DNA of 64,000 nt from Aliarcobacter sp. (GTDB lineage Bacteria > Campylobacterota > Campylobacteria > Campylobacterales > Arcobacteraceae), in contig JAQTXB010000007.1 in NCBI GenBank assembly GCA_028688995.1, positions 1-64,000 of the forward strand, given 5' to 3'. The notes under the pieces were generated by a model. It was not told where the DNA came from. It ran no database searches and saw only the letters and a list, made by a program, of their open reading frames with translations. The number at the start of each line of letters is the position of its first letter. Within the stretch, counting starts at the first letter, position 1. This document shows, piece by piece, positions 1 to 8,536 of the stretch. Made by a program: the position numbers and the translations under genes.

Positions 1-301
1 CTTCATCTATCTCTTTCATTGAAGCTAAACCTAAATTCATAGTAAAATTATATAATTTAAATAGGGGGTTAAAATATGTATTTACACCAGCTAAACCTAT
101 ATTTCTAGCCTCTTTTACTATTATTGCAAGCTCATCAATTGATTTTGTACCTTTTACTAATTGTTGAATAATAAAAGCAAGTTTCTGTTTATCATTAACT
201 TGTCGATTTGAAAGAGTTGTAAGTTTATTACGAACAAATCTTTCAATCCAAAAAAGAAAAGTTTTATCAAAACTATTCATAAAATCTAATTCATATCTCA
301 T
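1..301 (-). CDS. xerH: XerH-type tyrosine recombinase, N-terminal part
   Basis: The first 100 codons of a gene that runs off the left edge. It starts at ATG 301-299 after an AGGAT ribosome site. The translation contains WIERFVRNKLTTLSNRQV and later EARNIGLAGVNTYFNPLFK, which I recognise as the N-terminal core-binding region of Helicobacter/Campylobacter XerH. XerH is the single Xer recombinase that resolves chromosome dimers at difH in this phylum. The catalytic C-terminal half, with the Arg/His/Tyr residues, lies outside the window, so integrity cannot be judged. A dif-like site lies 60 bp upstream, which supports XerH over a phage integrase. Confidence 0.85.
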   Translation of the reverse strand, partial: MRYELDFMNSFDKTFLFWIERFVRNKLTTLSNRQVNDKQKLAFIIQQLVKGTKSIDELAIIVKEARNIGLAGVNTYFNPLFKLYNFTMNLGLASMKEIDE

Positions 302-361
302 ATAGAATCCTATTTAATAAAAATCTTATAGAAATGATTATATCAGAAGATATATTTATTT

Positions 362-389
362 TAGTTTGAAAATTATAGTTTTCAATACT
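362..389. other. Candidate difH chromosome dimer resolution site
   Basis: A 28-bp element with the Xer target layout: an 11-bp left arm TAGTTTGAAAA, a 6-bp centre TTATAG and an 11-bp right arm TTTTCAATACT. The inner seven bases of the arms (TTGAAAA / TTTTCAA) are perfect inverted repeats and the outer bases diverge, as is usual for dif. It lies in the non-coding gap between xerH and the end of the chemotaxis operon. Identification rests on layout and on adjacency to xerH, not on a database match. Confidence 0.6.
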
Positions 390-397
390 AGATAATA

Positions 398-427
398 TAA
401 AAAAGAAAAAGTGGCTATCTTTTTCTT
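398..427 (-). terminator. Terminator of the chemotaxis operon
   Basis: On the minus strand a 9-bp A/T-rich stem (AAGAAAAAG with CTTTTTCTT, loop ATAGCCA) is followed by TTTTAT. It overlaps the stop codon of cheB at 415-417. The stem is weak in G/C but placed correctly to end the che transcript before the dif-like site. Confidence 0.6.
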
Positions 428-1488
428 CCTTTTGAAAATTCAATTATATAATCAGCTATTTCATCTAAATGAACAATATCTTTTACAGCTCCAGCTTGTA
501 TTGCTTTCATTGGCATTCCAAAAACTACACAACTTTCTTCATTTTGAGCCACTGTATATGCTCCATTATCAAACAACTCTTTCATTGCAATAGTACCATC
601 ATCTCCCATACCTGTCATCATGACAGCCATAGCTCCACCTCCAACTGTATTATTAACAGATCTAAATAATACATCAACACTCGGCTTATGTTGGCTTACT
701 TTTTTTGTATCTAAAAGTTTTGTTCTATACTCATTTCCATATTTTTCAATAGTTAAATGCATATTTCCTGGAGCTAAATAACCATGCCCTTTTTCTAAAA
801 TCATACCATCTTTTGCTTCACAAACTTCAACTTCTGAATTATCATTTAATCTATGAGCAAATGAGTTTGAAAATCCATAGGGGATATGTTGTGTAATTAA
901 AATTGGAGGTAAATCCCCAGGTAATCTTTTAAAAACTCTAAGTAAAGACTCAACCCCACCTGTTGAAGAACCTATAGCTATTAATTTCATTCCAGCAAAT
1001 TTAGCTGCTCTTAATGGAATTACTTCATCTGGATGCACTTTATATTCTATTGGAGAATTTAATTTTAAATCTTTTTTTGTTGCAGCAGGTTTTTTTAATG
1101 TATATCTTTTTAAAAGAAATGTTAAATTCAATAGTGTATCTTTTATTCTTTCTTGAAATGATTGCATTGATTCACCAGTTTCAGGCTTTGGAATAAATCC
1201 CACTGCACCATCATCAAAAATATCATTTCCTCTTACACCCTCACCTGAAATTACAACTGCAGGCATAGGATGAAGTCTCATTAAATTTCTTAAAAAAGTA
1301 ACTCCATCCATTTTAGGCATATTTATATCAATAGTTACAAGGTCTGGTTCATACTCTTTAATTTTTTCTCTTGCATCATATGCATCAGTTGCCACACAAA
1401 CTACTTCAAATTCATCAATAGAATTAATCATATCCTTGATAATTCTTCTCATTGAAGGAGAATCATCAATTACTAAAACGGTATACAC
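415..1488 (-). CDS. cheB: Chemotaxis methylesterase/deamidase CheB
   Basis: CheB removes methyl groups from chemoreceptor glutamates and so resets receptor signalling in adaptation. An N-terminal receiver domain (about residues 1-115) carries the phosphoacceptor Asp54 in TIDINMPKMDG. The C-terminal methylesterase domain (about 165-350) shows the catalytic serine in AIGSSTGG (Ser175), His201 in TQHIP and the catalytic Asp in TGMGDDG (Asp297). At 357 aa it is the normal two-domain length. Campylobacter CheB, as I recall, lacks the receiver, so its presence here points to an Arcobacter-like organism. The start is GTG. It is the last gene of cheY-A-R-D-B, so phosphorylation by CheA is expected to activate it. 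Confidence 0.95.
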   Translation of the reverse strand: MYTVLVIDDSPSMRRIIKDMINSIDEFEVVCVATDAYDAREKIKEYEPDLVTIDINMPKMDGVTFLRNLMRLHPMPAVVISGEGVRGNDIFDDGAVGFIPKPETGESMQSFQERIKDTLLNLTFLLKRYTLKKPAATKKDLKLNSPIEYKVHPDEVIPLRAAKFAGMKLIAIGSSTGGVESLLRVFKRLPGDLPPILITQHIPYGFSNSFAHRLNDNSEVEVCEAKDGMILEKGHGYLAPGNMHLTIEKYGNEYRTKLLDTKKVSQHKPSVDVLFRSVNNTVGGGAMAVMMTGMGDDGTIAMKELFDNGAYTVAQNEESCVVFGMPMKAIQAGAVKDIVHLDEIADYIIEFSKGRKR

Positions 1489-1511
1489 TTATTTTCCACC
1501 CTACTTTATTT

Positions 1512-2189
1512 TTAGAAAAGTTCTATTTCCATCTCTGGTTCAGCAGCTTTGTTATCAATACCAAATAATTCCACAGCTCCAACATATTCTTTGATAACTG
1601 GTGCTTTTGTAATCTCTTGTTGTAGAGATTTTTCTTCAGATAAGATTTTACTGTCTGTTTCTGATTTTTGAGTAACTTTAATAAATGTTTCAAAATCATT
1701 AGCTAATAAAATTAATCTTCCATGTTCACCTCGAGTGTGTTCGCTAATTAACTTAAATCCCTCAGATTTACAAAAATCTTTAGCAAACTCAACATTTCTG
1801 AATCCAATTGATTGTGTAGACAAATTTATTTGCATAATATCAGCACCACCTGATATTTTAGCAACCATATTTCCTTTACTACAACCTAATTTATACATTT
1901 CATTAAGCATTGCCTCAACAGAATAAAGACCATATTTCATATCATCATTTGTATTATTTGTTTTTGGTAATAAAAAATGATTCATTCCTTTTATTTTTGT
2001 TACCTTATCATAAAACATAATAGCTACACATGAGCCTAAAAGTGTTTTAAAAGCAATTTGTTCCACATCACTTCCAACTGCAAACTCTCCACCAATAACC
2101 GTATGGGTTGGAAAACCTTTAGTTTTTTGTGTGAATCTAACCGCTGAAGTTTTTTCAATACTTCCATCTTTATGACCAATAACAATCAT
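1512..2189 (-). CDS. cheD: Chemoreceptor glutamine deamidase CheD
   Basis: CheD deamidates receptor glutamines and in some systems also tunes the CheC phosphatase. The catalytic Cys54 (LLGSCVAI) and His71 (GMNHFLLP) are both visible, and the conserved KISGGADIM strand follows. The 225-aa protein has a C-terminal tail of about 60 residues beyond the usual CheD core (roughly 160 aa). The tail is charged and ends in acidic PEMEIELF. Its ATG overlaps the cheR stop (ATGA), indicating translational coupling. No cheC is present in the operon, so CheD probably acts only on receptors. Confidence 0.93.
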   Translation of the reverse strand: MIVIGHKDGSIEKTSAVRFTQKTKGFPTHTVIGGEFAVGSDVEQIAFKTLLGSCVAIMFYDKVTKIKGMNHFLLPKTNNTNDDMKYGLYSVEAMLNEMYKLGCSKGNMVAKISGGADIMQINLSTQSIGFRNVEFAKDFCKSEGFKLISEHTRGEHGRLILLANDFETFIKVTQKSETDSKILSEEKSLQQEITKAPVIKEYVGAVELFGIDNKAAEPEMEIELF

Positions 2190-3031
2190 AGGATTTCCTT
2201 TTCTTTTAGAAAAATATTTTGACCTACTCTTTTAACATAATGTACTAAATCTTGAGGGTTTTCAGAGTGACCTAAATATAATGTTCCACCAATTTTAAGA
2301 TGTTTAAATAGTTTTTTTAGAATTTCATTTTGATCTTCAACAGAAAAATATATTAAAACATTTCTACAAAAAATTACATCAAATTGATTTTTAGAAAATG
2401 GATATGAACTATCATTTAAATTCATTACCTGAAAAGTAATCATTTTCTTTAAATCATCATTTACTTTTATTAAAATCTCTTCACCAGCAAGATTCTTTTG
2501 AACTCTTCTTTTAAAAAAATTTTGAGGTCTAATCCAATCAGGAAATTCTTTTGAAGATTTAGAATATCTATAAATACCATTCGCTGCATATTGTAAAACA
2601 TTAGTATCTATATCTGTAGCTATAATAGAGGCAGTTATATTTTTGTTTAACTCTTCTTTAGCTTTCATTACAGTCATAGCCATAGAGTATGGTTCTTCAC
2701 CAGTTGAAGAGGCAGAACAATACATATTTATTTTTTCTCCACTAGCAGCAAACATTGGTAATACTCTATCTTTTAAATCAATAAAATGAAAATCTTCTCT
2801 AAAAAAATGTGTTTTATTTGTTGTAAATGAATTGATAAATTCAGTTACATTATTTCCTTGTTCAATAGAGTTTAAAAGCTCCATAATATCACCAGAAAAA
2901 CCACAATTTCTTTTTAATTTATCAATTCTATTTGAAATCATGATATCTTTATTCTCAGAGAGAGTAATTCCTGTCAGAGAATAAAGAAGTTTTTTTACCT
3001 TATTGTGTACATCTTGAGTCGTATATTTCAT
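2186..3031 (-). CDS. cheR: Chemotaxis receptor methyltransferase CheR
   Basis: CheR methylates receptor glutamates using S-adenosylmethionine and opposes CheB. Residues 1-80 form the all-helical N-terminal domain. The C-terminal Rossmann domain carries the SAM-binding segment SASSTGEEPYSMAM and the catalytic-region motif DVIFCRNVLIYF, followed by GGTLYLGHSE, all classic for CheR. At 281 aa it is full length with no TPR or pentapeptide-binding extension. It starts 3 bp after cheA and overlaps cheD by 4 bp, so the adaptation enzymes are made from one polycistron. Confidence 0.95.
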   Translation of the reverse strand: MKYTTQDVHNKVKKLLYSLTGITLSENKDIMISNRIDKLKRNCGFSGDIMELLNSIEQGNNVTEFINSFTTNKTHFFREDFHFIDLKDRVLPMFAASGEKINMYCSASSTGEEPYSMAMTVMKAKEELNKNITASIIATDIDTNVLQYAANGIYRYSKSSKEFPDWIRPQNFFKRRVQKNLAGEEILIKVNDDLKKMITFQVMNLNDSSYPFSKNQFDVIFCRNVLIYFSVEDQNEILKKLFKHLKIGGTLYLGHSENPQDLVHYVKRVGQNIFLKEKEIL

Positions 3032-3034
3032 ATG

Positions 3035-5137
3035 TTAAGACGCTTTTTTAGCTACACTCATATCTCTCTCAACTTTTATTTGAGCATTAATTATTCCAAC
3101 AACATCTAAAATTAGACCAATACTTCCATCACCTCTAACTGTTGCTGCACCTATTCCTTGAACACTTCTAAAATTTTTATCTAAAGGTTTAACAACAACT
3201 TGGTGTTGATTTAAAAATTCATCAATAGATATTGCAACTTTAGTATTACCAGATTTTACAACTATTAACATACCCTCTTCAAGTTTTTCAAAACTTTTTT
3301 CAAGACCAAATAATTGATGTAATTTAACAACAGGAATAAACTCTTCTCTTAGCATTAATAAATCTTGTGTTCCATCACCAATTTTTTTAATCATATCAGC
3401 AGTAGGTTGTAATGATTCAACTATAGAGCTTAATGGTAGAATATATTTTTGACTTCCAACTCTAATATCTAAACCATCTAAAATTGCAAGTGTTAAAGGC
3501 AACATAATAGTAATTACTGTACCTTCACCTATATGTGTATCTAACTTAATAGCACCACCAAGCTTATGGATATTTGTTTTAACAACATCCATTCCAACAC
3601 CACGTCCAGAGATGTCAGTAATTTGATCAGCTGTTGAAACTCCTGCTCCAAAAATTAATAATGCTTTTTCATTTTCACTCATAGTATTGAACTGATTTTC
3701 ATCAATTTGACCTTGTTCAAGTGCTTTTTGTGCTACTTTTTCAGAATTAATACCTTTACCATCATCTTCAATAGTAATTATCATTTGTCCATTTGCTTGT
3801 TCAGCAGTTATACTAATAGATCCAACTTCAGGTTTACCAGTTTTTTCTCTCTCTGTAGGTGTTTCAATACCATGATCTAATGAATTTCTAATAATATGCA
3901 TTAAAGGATCAGTTAATCCTTCAATCATTGCTTTATCAATTTCAACATTATCCCCATAATGTTTGAATTCCACTTTTTTACCAAGTTTTTTAGAAATATC
4001 TCTAACAACCTTTGGAAATTTAGAATAAATTGATTCCATTGGAACCATTCTAATACTCATAATAGAATCTTGCATATCTCTAATATGTCTTTCAAGTAAT
4101 TCTAATCTTTCTAATACTGAATTTCTTGTTTTCGTTTCTTCAATAGTTGAAGAAAATTGTGTAAGCATTGCATTTGTAATAACTAAATCACCTACATTAT
4201 TCATTAATAAATCAATTTTATCAAGATTTACCCTAATACTATTATTATTATTTGGAACAGCAGCTTTTTTAGAAGAAGCATCATCTTCATCTTCTTTTAC
4301 TCTTTGTTTTCTTTGTGGTGCATTTTCTAAAACAGTTTCTTCTATTGATTCTTTTTTAGATACAGGAGTAATTTCTTCTTTTATCTCATTCGTTTCCATA
4401 ACTGAATTTGAAGTAAGTTCAGGCATTTCATCAAAGAAACCAAAATTTTCTTTATCTTCTTCAGAAATTTTATTATCTATATCTTTTGTATTGTTAGAAA
4501 TAGTTTCTAATTCATCATCATAAAAACCGAAATTTTGATGTACTTCATCAATATCATCATCAGCAAATATACCATATGCTTTATTTTTACTATCTCTTTG
4601 ATCATTTAAATCATCATCAAAAAAACCAAAATTATCGCTGTCTAAAACTACTGGAATTTCTTTTTTTATTTCTACTGCTTTTGGCATTTCAATTGGTTTT
4701 ACAACTTCAACTTCTGCTTTTTTTGCAACAGTTCCTGATCCATTTGAATATGCTCTAAGTTCGTCTAATAAAGCACTTGTCATTTTTGTAAATGTTTCTC
4801 TGTCTAAGTTATCTGATACTTCAAGATCTAAAATCTCTTTCATAACATCTAAGCCATCAATTAAAGTTTCTGCCATCTCTGGAATAAACTCAATTTTATG
4901 ATTTCTTAACTTATCCATCAAATTTTCAACATCATGAGTGAATTCAGCAAATAATGCTAATTCAACAGATGCTCCACTACCTTTTAGAGTATGAACATCC
5001 CTAAAAAGTTGGCCCATCTCTTCATCTGTTAATGAACCATTATTTTCAGCTGCCAATAAAACATTATCTGCTGATTCAAAAAGCTCTTCAGCCTCTTCAA
5101 GAAACATTTCTCTATATTTAGAAATATCAAACGACAT
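3035..5137 (-). CDS. cheA: Chemotaxis histidine kinase CheA
   Basis: CheA autophosphorylates and passes phosphate to CheY and CheB. The domains are in order: P1 Hpt with the phosphohistidine in RDVHTLKGSG (His49); a long acidic linker (about 135-300) in place of an ordinary P2; P3 dimerisation (about 300-370); P4 kinase with HIIRNSLDHGIE and DISGRGVGMDVVKTN; and a P5 CheW-like domain to about residue 685. There is no C-terminal receiver, unlike the CheAY fusions of Helicobacter and Campylobacter. The linker holds four spaced copies of an aromatic-acidic motif (NFGFFDDD, AYGIFADDD, NFGFYDDE, NFGFFDE). A strong AAAAGGAG ribosome site precedes the ATG, 12 bp after cheY. Confidence 0.96.
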   Translation of the reverse strand: MSFDISKYREMFLEEAEELFESADNVLLAAENNGSLTDEEMGQLFRDVHTLKGSGASVELALFAEFTHDVENLMDKLRNHKIEFIPEMAETLIDGLDVMKEILDLEVSDNLDRETFTKMTSALLDELRAYSNGSGTVAKKAEVEVVKPIEMPKAVEIKKEIPVVLDSDNFGFFDDDLNDQRDSKNKAYGIFADDDIDEVHQNFGFYDDELETISNNTKDIDNKISEEDKENFGFFDEMPELTSNSVMETNEIKEEITPVSKKESIEETVLENAPQRKQRVKEDEDDASSKKAAVPNNNNSIRVNLDKIDLLMNNVGDLVITNAMLTQFSSTIEETKTRNSVLERLELLERHIRDMQDSIMSIRMVPMESIYSKFPKVVRDISKKLGKKVEFKHYGDNVEIDKAMIEGLTDPLMHIIRNSLDHGIETPTEREKTGKPEVGSISITAEQANGQMIITIEDDGKGINSEKVAQKALEQGQIDENQFNTMSENEKALLIFGAGVSTADQITDISGRGVGMDVVKTNIHKLGGAIKLDTHIGEGTVITIMLPLTLAILDGLDIRVGSQKYILPLSSIVESLQPTADMIKKIGDGTQDLLMLREEFIPVVKLHQLFGLEKSFEKLEEGMLIVVKSGNTKVAISIDEFLNQHQVVVKPLDKNFRSVQGIGAATVRGDGSIGLILDVVGIINAQIKVERDMSVAKKAS

Positions 5138-5149
5138 GAGAACTCCTTT

Positions 5150-5518
5150 TTATCTACTTAAAACTATATTAACTGCTTTTAACAATTGGTCTGGTACAAA
5201 TGGTTTTACAATCCAACCAGTAGCCCCTGCAGCTTTACCCTTCGCTTTCATTTCATCACTTCTCTCAGTTGTAAGAACTAAAATTGGTTTTTTAGAATAT
5301 TGTGATATTTTTCTTAACTCACCAATAAGTGTTAACCCATCCATATTTGGCATATTAACATCTGTAATTATTAAATCAAAATCAGCAGCCTTAGCTTTTG
5401 CTAAACCATCTACACCGTCAACAGCTTCAGTTACATCAGTGTAACCACCCTCGTTTAGTGCATAGTTTAGCATATCTCTTAGCATTGTAGAATCATCTAC
5501 TATCAAAAGCTTAGCCAT
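5150..5518 (-). CDS. cheY: Chemotaxis response regulator CheY
   Basis: A single-domain receiver of 122 aa that takes phosphate from CheA and acts at the flagellar switch. The acidic pair is in IVDDST, the phosphoacceptor is Asp53 in ITDVNMPNMDG, the switch threonines are at 83/84 (VLTTE) and Lys105 is in IVKPF. It is the first gene of the operon, preceded by an AAGGGG ribosome site. Its position directly before cheA, with no output domain, makes it CheY rather than an orphan receiver. Confidence 0.94.
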   Translation of the reverse strand: MAKLLIVDDSTMLRDMLNYALNEGGYTDVTEAVDGVDGLAKAKAADFDLIITDVNMPNMDGLTLIGELRKISQYSKKPILVLTTERSDEMKAKGKAAGATGWIVKPFVPDQLLKAVNIVLSR

Positions 5519-5556
5519 ATTAAAACCCCTTAAGTTTACTTAAAAAAATTATTTTT

Positions 5557-5562
5557 ACTATA
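5557..5562 (-). promoter_or_regulatory. Possible -10 element of the che operon
   Basis: Minus-strand TATAGT, 38 bp upstream of the cheY ATG, inside an A/T-rich gap. Epsilon-type vegetative promoters often have only a -10, so no -35 is claimed. The TTAC direct repeats found at the flagellar promoters are absent here. Confidence 0.4.
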
Positions 5563-5666
5563 CTAACGAAAGAAATATTAATTTAGGGTTATATTGAGCA
5601 AAAAAAATGGAACTTTATTGATTATTAGGAAAATTATAGATAAAAATATATTTTTAGGGGATTAAG

Positions 5667-5682
5667 AAAGGGTAAAACCCTT
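5667..5682 (-). terminator. Weak hairpin after pnp
   Basis: AAGGG (5668-5672) and CCCTT (5678-5682) form a 5-bp stem with a 5-nt loop, 24 bp past the pnp stop. On the minus strand TCTT follows, so it is a marginal intrinsic terminator. Confidence 0.45.
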
Positions 5683-5705
5683 GCTTAAATAAAGAAAGTT
5701 ATGTT

Positions 5706-7880
5706 TTAATTTGAAGATAATTCTATTCTATCTTTTTTTACTTTTAATACTTTAACTTCAATTTCTTGTCCAACAGATAAAATATCTGAAACATTATTTA
5801 CTCTCTCTTTTGAGATTTTTGAAATATGTAATAGACCTTCTCCACCTTTTGGTAATAAAATAAATGCACCAAAATCAACAACTCTTTCAACTTTTCCAAG
5901 TACAACTTCATCAATAGCGTATAATTTTTCAAAATCTATATTTTTTGGAGAATCTTTTCTTACAGGTGCGTTATTTGAAATAGTTTTAATATGCTCACAA
6001 GCATCTAAAACATTCTGTTTATTTCCACCACTTACTTTTACTGTTCCACTATCTCTATCTAAATCTATTGAAACTGTGAATTTTTCAATAATTTCTTTTA
6101 TAGTTGCACCTGCTTTTCCAATTATTACCATAATTTTACTTGGATCAATTGCAAATTGCTCAACTAAAGGTAATGCTCCACTTGGAACAATTTCAGTTGC
6201 TGCTTCTTCCATTAAAGATAAGATATGAACACGTCCTTCTTTTGCTTGTAATAATGCTTCTTTTAAAACATTTAATTCAATACCACCAAGTTTTATATCC
6301 ATTTGTAAAGCAGTAATTCCTTTTATTGTTCCAGCTACTTTAAAATCCATATCTCCATCATGGTCTTCTAATCCCATAATATCTGTTAGAACTGAATACT
6401 TATCGCCTTCTACAACCATACCCATTGCAACGCCAGCAACTAAATCAGAAATAGGAACACCTGCTGCTTTTAAAGCTAATGAACCTCCACAAACTGTTGC
6501 CATAGAAGAAGAACCATTTGATTCTAAAATCTCAGAAACAATTCTTACTGTTTCATTATAATCATCATCAATAGTTGGTTCAAGTGCTTTTTTAGCTAAA
6601 TTACCATGACCTAACTCTCGTCTTCCTACTCCAAACATTGGTTTTGCTTCTCCTACTGAGAAACCTGGGAAATTATAATGAACTAAAAATCTATCAACTG
6701 AAGTTGATTTATCAGTTAAAACTTCATACATTTGACCATCTTTTGCACCAGCAATTGTCCCAACAACTAAAGCTTGAGTTTCACCTCTTGTAAATAGACA
6801 AGAAGAGTGCGCTGATGGTAAAATATTTGTTTCAATAGTAATTGGTCTTACATCTTTAAGACCTCTACCATCAGCTCTTATTTTATCATTTACAATCATA
6901 TTTCTTACGATTTCTCTTTTAACAACTGAAACTGCTTCATAAATTGTTGAGAATTCCAACTCATTTGTAGTGCAATAATCATTTTTAGAAATCATTTTTG
7001 CAACATCTTTTAATTGAGTTGCTCTTTCACTTTTAGCTAATTTTTTTATAGCTTCTCTAATTTCATTTGAAAAATTATCTCTTACATAATGGATAACTGA
7101 TTCATCAATTGTAAATTGAACTAATTCAACTTCAACTTTTTCTTTAGAAGAAGTTTCAAAACCTTTTTCATAAGTTAAATTAGCTTCTTTTAATGCATCT
7201 TGAGCAAAAGCAATAGCTTCAACTAAAGTATCTTCATTCATTTCATTTGCATTATGAATTTTTGTAAATGCTTCAATATCAACTTCAACCATTTCACTTG
7301 AAGAAATTGTTTTCATTTCAATCATCAATAATTCATCTTTTGAACCAGCTACATATAAATCTAATGTAGAATTTGCCATTTCATCAGGAGTAGGATTAAT
7401 AATATATTTACCTTCAATTCTTCCAACTCTTACTCCACAAACAGATTTTTTAATAGGAAGATTTGAAGTATATAAAGCAGCATTTGCAGCATTTAAAGAT
7501 AAAGCTTGTAAATCAACATCTTTATCAGCACTTAAAACCATAACTGTAATTGTTGTAGGATAAACATAACCTTTTGGGAAAAGTGGTCTTAAACTTCTAT
7601 CAATTACCCTTGATGTTAGTGTTTCAAAATCACTTGGTTTTCCTTCTCTTTTGATAAATCCACCTGGTAATTTTGCTGCTGCATAAGTTTTTTCTATATA
7701 TTGAACTGTTAATGGAGTGAAATCTTCACTTACAGGATTATCAAATTCACTTACAACCGTAGCTAACACAACTGCATTTCCTATTTTAGCTAATACTGAA
7801 CCATTAGCTTGTTTAGCTACTTTTCCAAATTCAAAAACCTCTTGTTTTCCATTTAATTCAAATTCACAAACTGTTGACAT
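5706..7880 (-). CDS. pnp: Polynucleotide phosphorylase
   Basis: A phosphorolytic 3'-5' exoribonuclease for mRNA and sRNA decay. The 724-aa protein has the full family layout: two RNase PH domains separated by a helical domain (about 1-545), with FTRGETQALVVGT and GDMDFKVAGT in the second; then a KH domain (about 555-615, with MVIIGKAGATIKEI); then a C-terminal S1 domain (about 645-720, with VDFGAFILLPKGGEGLLHISKI). It starts 5 bp after the upstream phosphoribosyltransferase gene, as the last member of a leftward operon that also carries lptD and purD. Confidence 0.97.
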   Translation of the reverse strand: MSTVCEFELNGKQEVFEFGKVAKQANGSVLAKIGNAVVLATVVSEFDNPVSEDFTPLTVQYIEKTYAAAKLPGGFIKREGKPSDFETLTSRVIDRSLRPLFPKGYVYPTTITVMVLSADKDVDLQALSLNAANAALYTSNLPIKKSVCGVRVGRIEGKYIINPTPDEMANSTLDLYVAGSKDELLMIEMKTISSSEMVEVDIEAFTKIHNANEMNEDTLVEAIAFAQDALKEANLTYEKGFETSSKEKVEVELVQFTIDESVIHYVRDNFSNEIREAIKKLAKSERATQLKDVAKMISKNDYCTTNELEFSTIYEAVSVVKREIVRNMIVNDKIRADGRGLKDVRPITIETNILPSAHSSCLFTRGETQALVVGTIAGAKDGQMYEVLTDKSTSVDRFLVHYNFPGFSVGEAKPMFGVGRRELGHGNLAKKALEPTIDDDYNETVRIVSEILESNGSSSMATVCGGSLALKAAGVPISDLVAGVAMGMVVEGDKYSVLTDIMGLEDHDGDMDFKVAGTIKGITALQMDIKLGGIELNVLKEALLQAKEGRVHILSLMEEAATEIVPSGALPLVEQFAIDPSKIMVIIGKAGATIKEIIEKFTVSIDLDRDSGTVKVSGGNKQNVLDACEHIKTISNNAPVRKDSPKNIDFEKLYAIDEVVLGKVERVVDFGAFILLPKGGEGLLHISKISKERVNNVSDILSVGQEIEVKVLKVKKDRIELSSN

Positions 7881-7885
7881 ACTTT

Positions 7886-8536
7886 TTATCCTTTAATTAT
7901 TTTCTCTAAATCTTCAAAACTAACATCATCTAAACTATCATAATAAAAATCAATTTCTACAAAATGATCTAATTTTTTAATAAAATATAAATCATCTGCA
8001 ATTGATTCTATTGTAGGAATACTAGCTGTTGGTAAAATTGGAGTTGCTACTGAAATAGACTTAGCTTTTAAATTAATAGCTGTTTTTATACAAGCCATCA
8101 TTGTTAAACCTGTATTAATTCCCTCATCAACAATTAATACATTTTTATTTTCAAATTTTTGAATCTTTTCTCCATGTCTAAACTTATTAACTTTTTTGAC
8201 AATAGATTCTTCATATACTTGTTTAGACTTAGAATAAACATAATCTAAACTAATCTCAAATGCTTTTATTAATTCTTCATGAATTAATACCTCTTCATGC
8301 TCTGTTACAACCGCTATTTCACAATCTTCATTGTTTGGAGCATAAATTTTTTCAGAAAACATCATATCATATTTACTATTAAGTTCATTTGCTATAATTC
8401 TTGCAATTTCAAATCCTCCATATGAGCTTGAAATTACACTCCAATCTTCTAATTTCATACTATCAATTGGTAAAACATCTAAAAGTCTATATGCAGCAAC
8501 TTCTCTATTTTTAAAATATATTCTATCTGTATTCAT
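7886..8536 (-). CDS. Phosphoribosyltransferase-fold protein
   Basis: A 216-aa protein with the PRPP-loop signature NVLIVDEGINTGLTM at about residues 131-145, preceded by an Rossmann-like core beginning VISSSYGG. This marks the type I phosphoribosyltransferase fold. The substrate base cannot be read from the sequence; it is not a clear match to apt, hpt, upp or pyrE. The start codon overlaps the lptD stop by one base (TAATG), so the two are translationally coupled. The same lptD-PRTase-pnp order recurs, from memory, in Helicobacter. A regulatory or salvage role is possible. Confidence 0.75.
   Translation of the reverse strand: MNTDRIYFKNREVAAYRLLDVLPIDSMKLEDWSVISSSYGGFEIARIIANELNSKYDMMFSEKIYAPNNEDCEIAVVTEHEEVLIHEELIKAFEISLDYVYSKSKQVYEESIVKKVNKFRHGEKIQKFENKNVLIVDEGINTGLTMMACIKTAINLKAKSISVATPILPTASIPTIESIADDLYFIKKLDHFVEIDFYYDSLDDVSFEDLEKIIKG

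Noticed and set aside
411..1196. Plus-strand open frames opposite cheB
   Set aside because: Low-complexity Leu/Phe/His-rich translations with no family pattern; the minus-strand gene has all catalytic motifs.
5519..5705. Search for the flagellar TTAC direct-repeat box before the che operon
   Set aside because: No half-site lies 10 bp before the candidate -10, so chemotaxis genes here are not placed in the proposed regulon.
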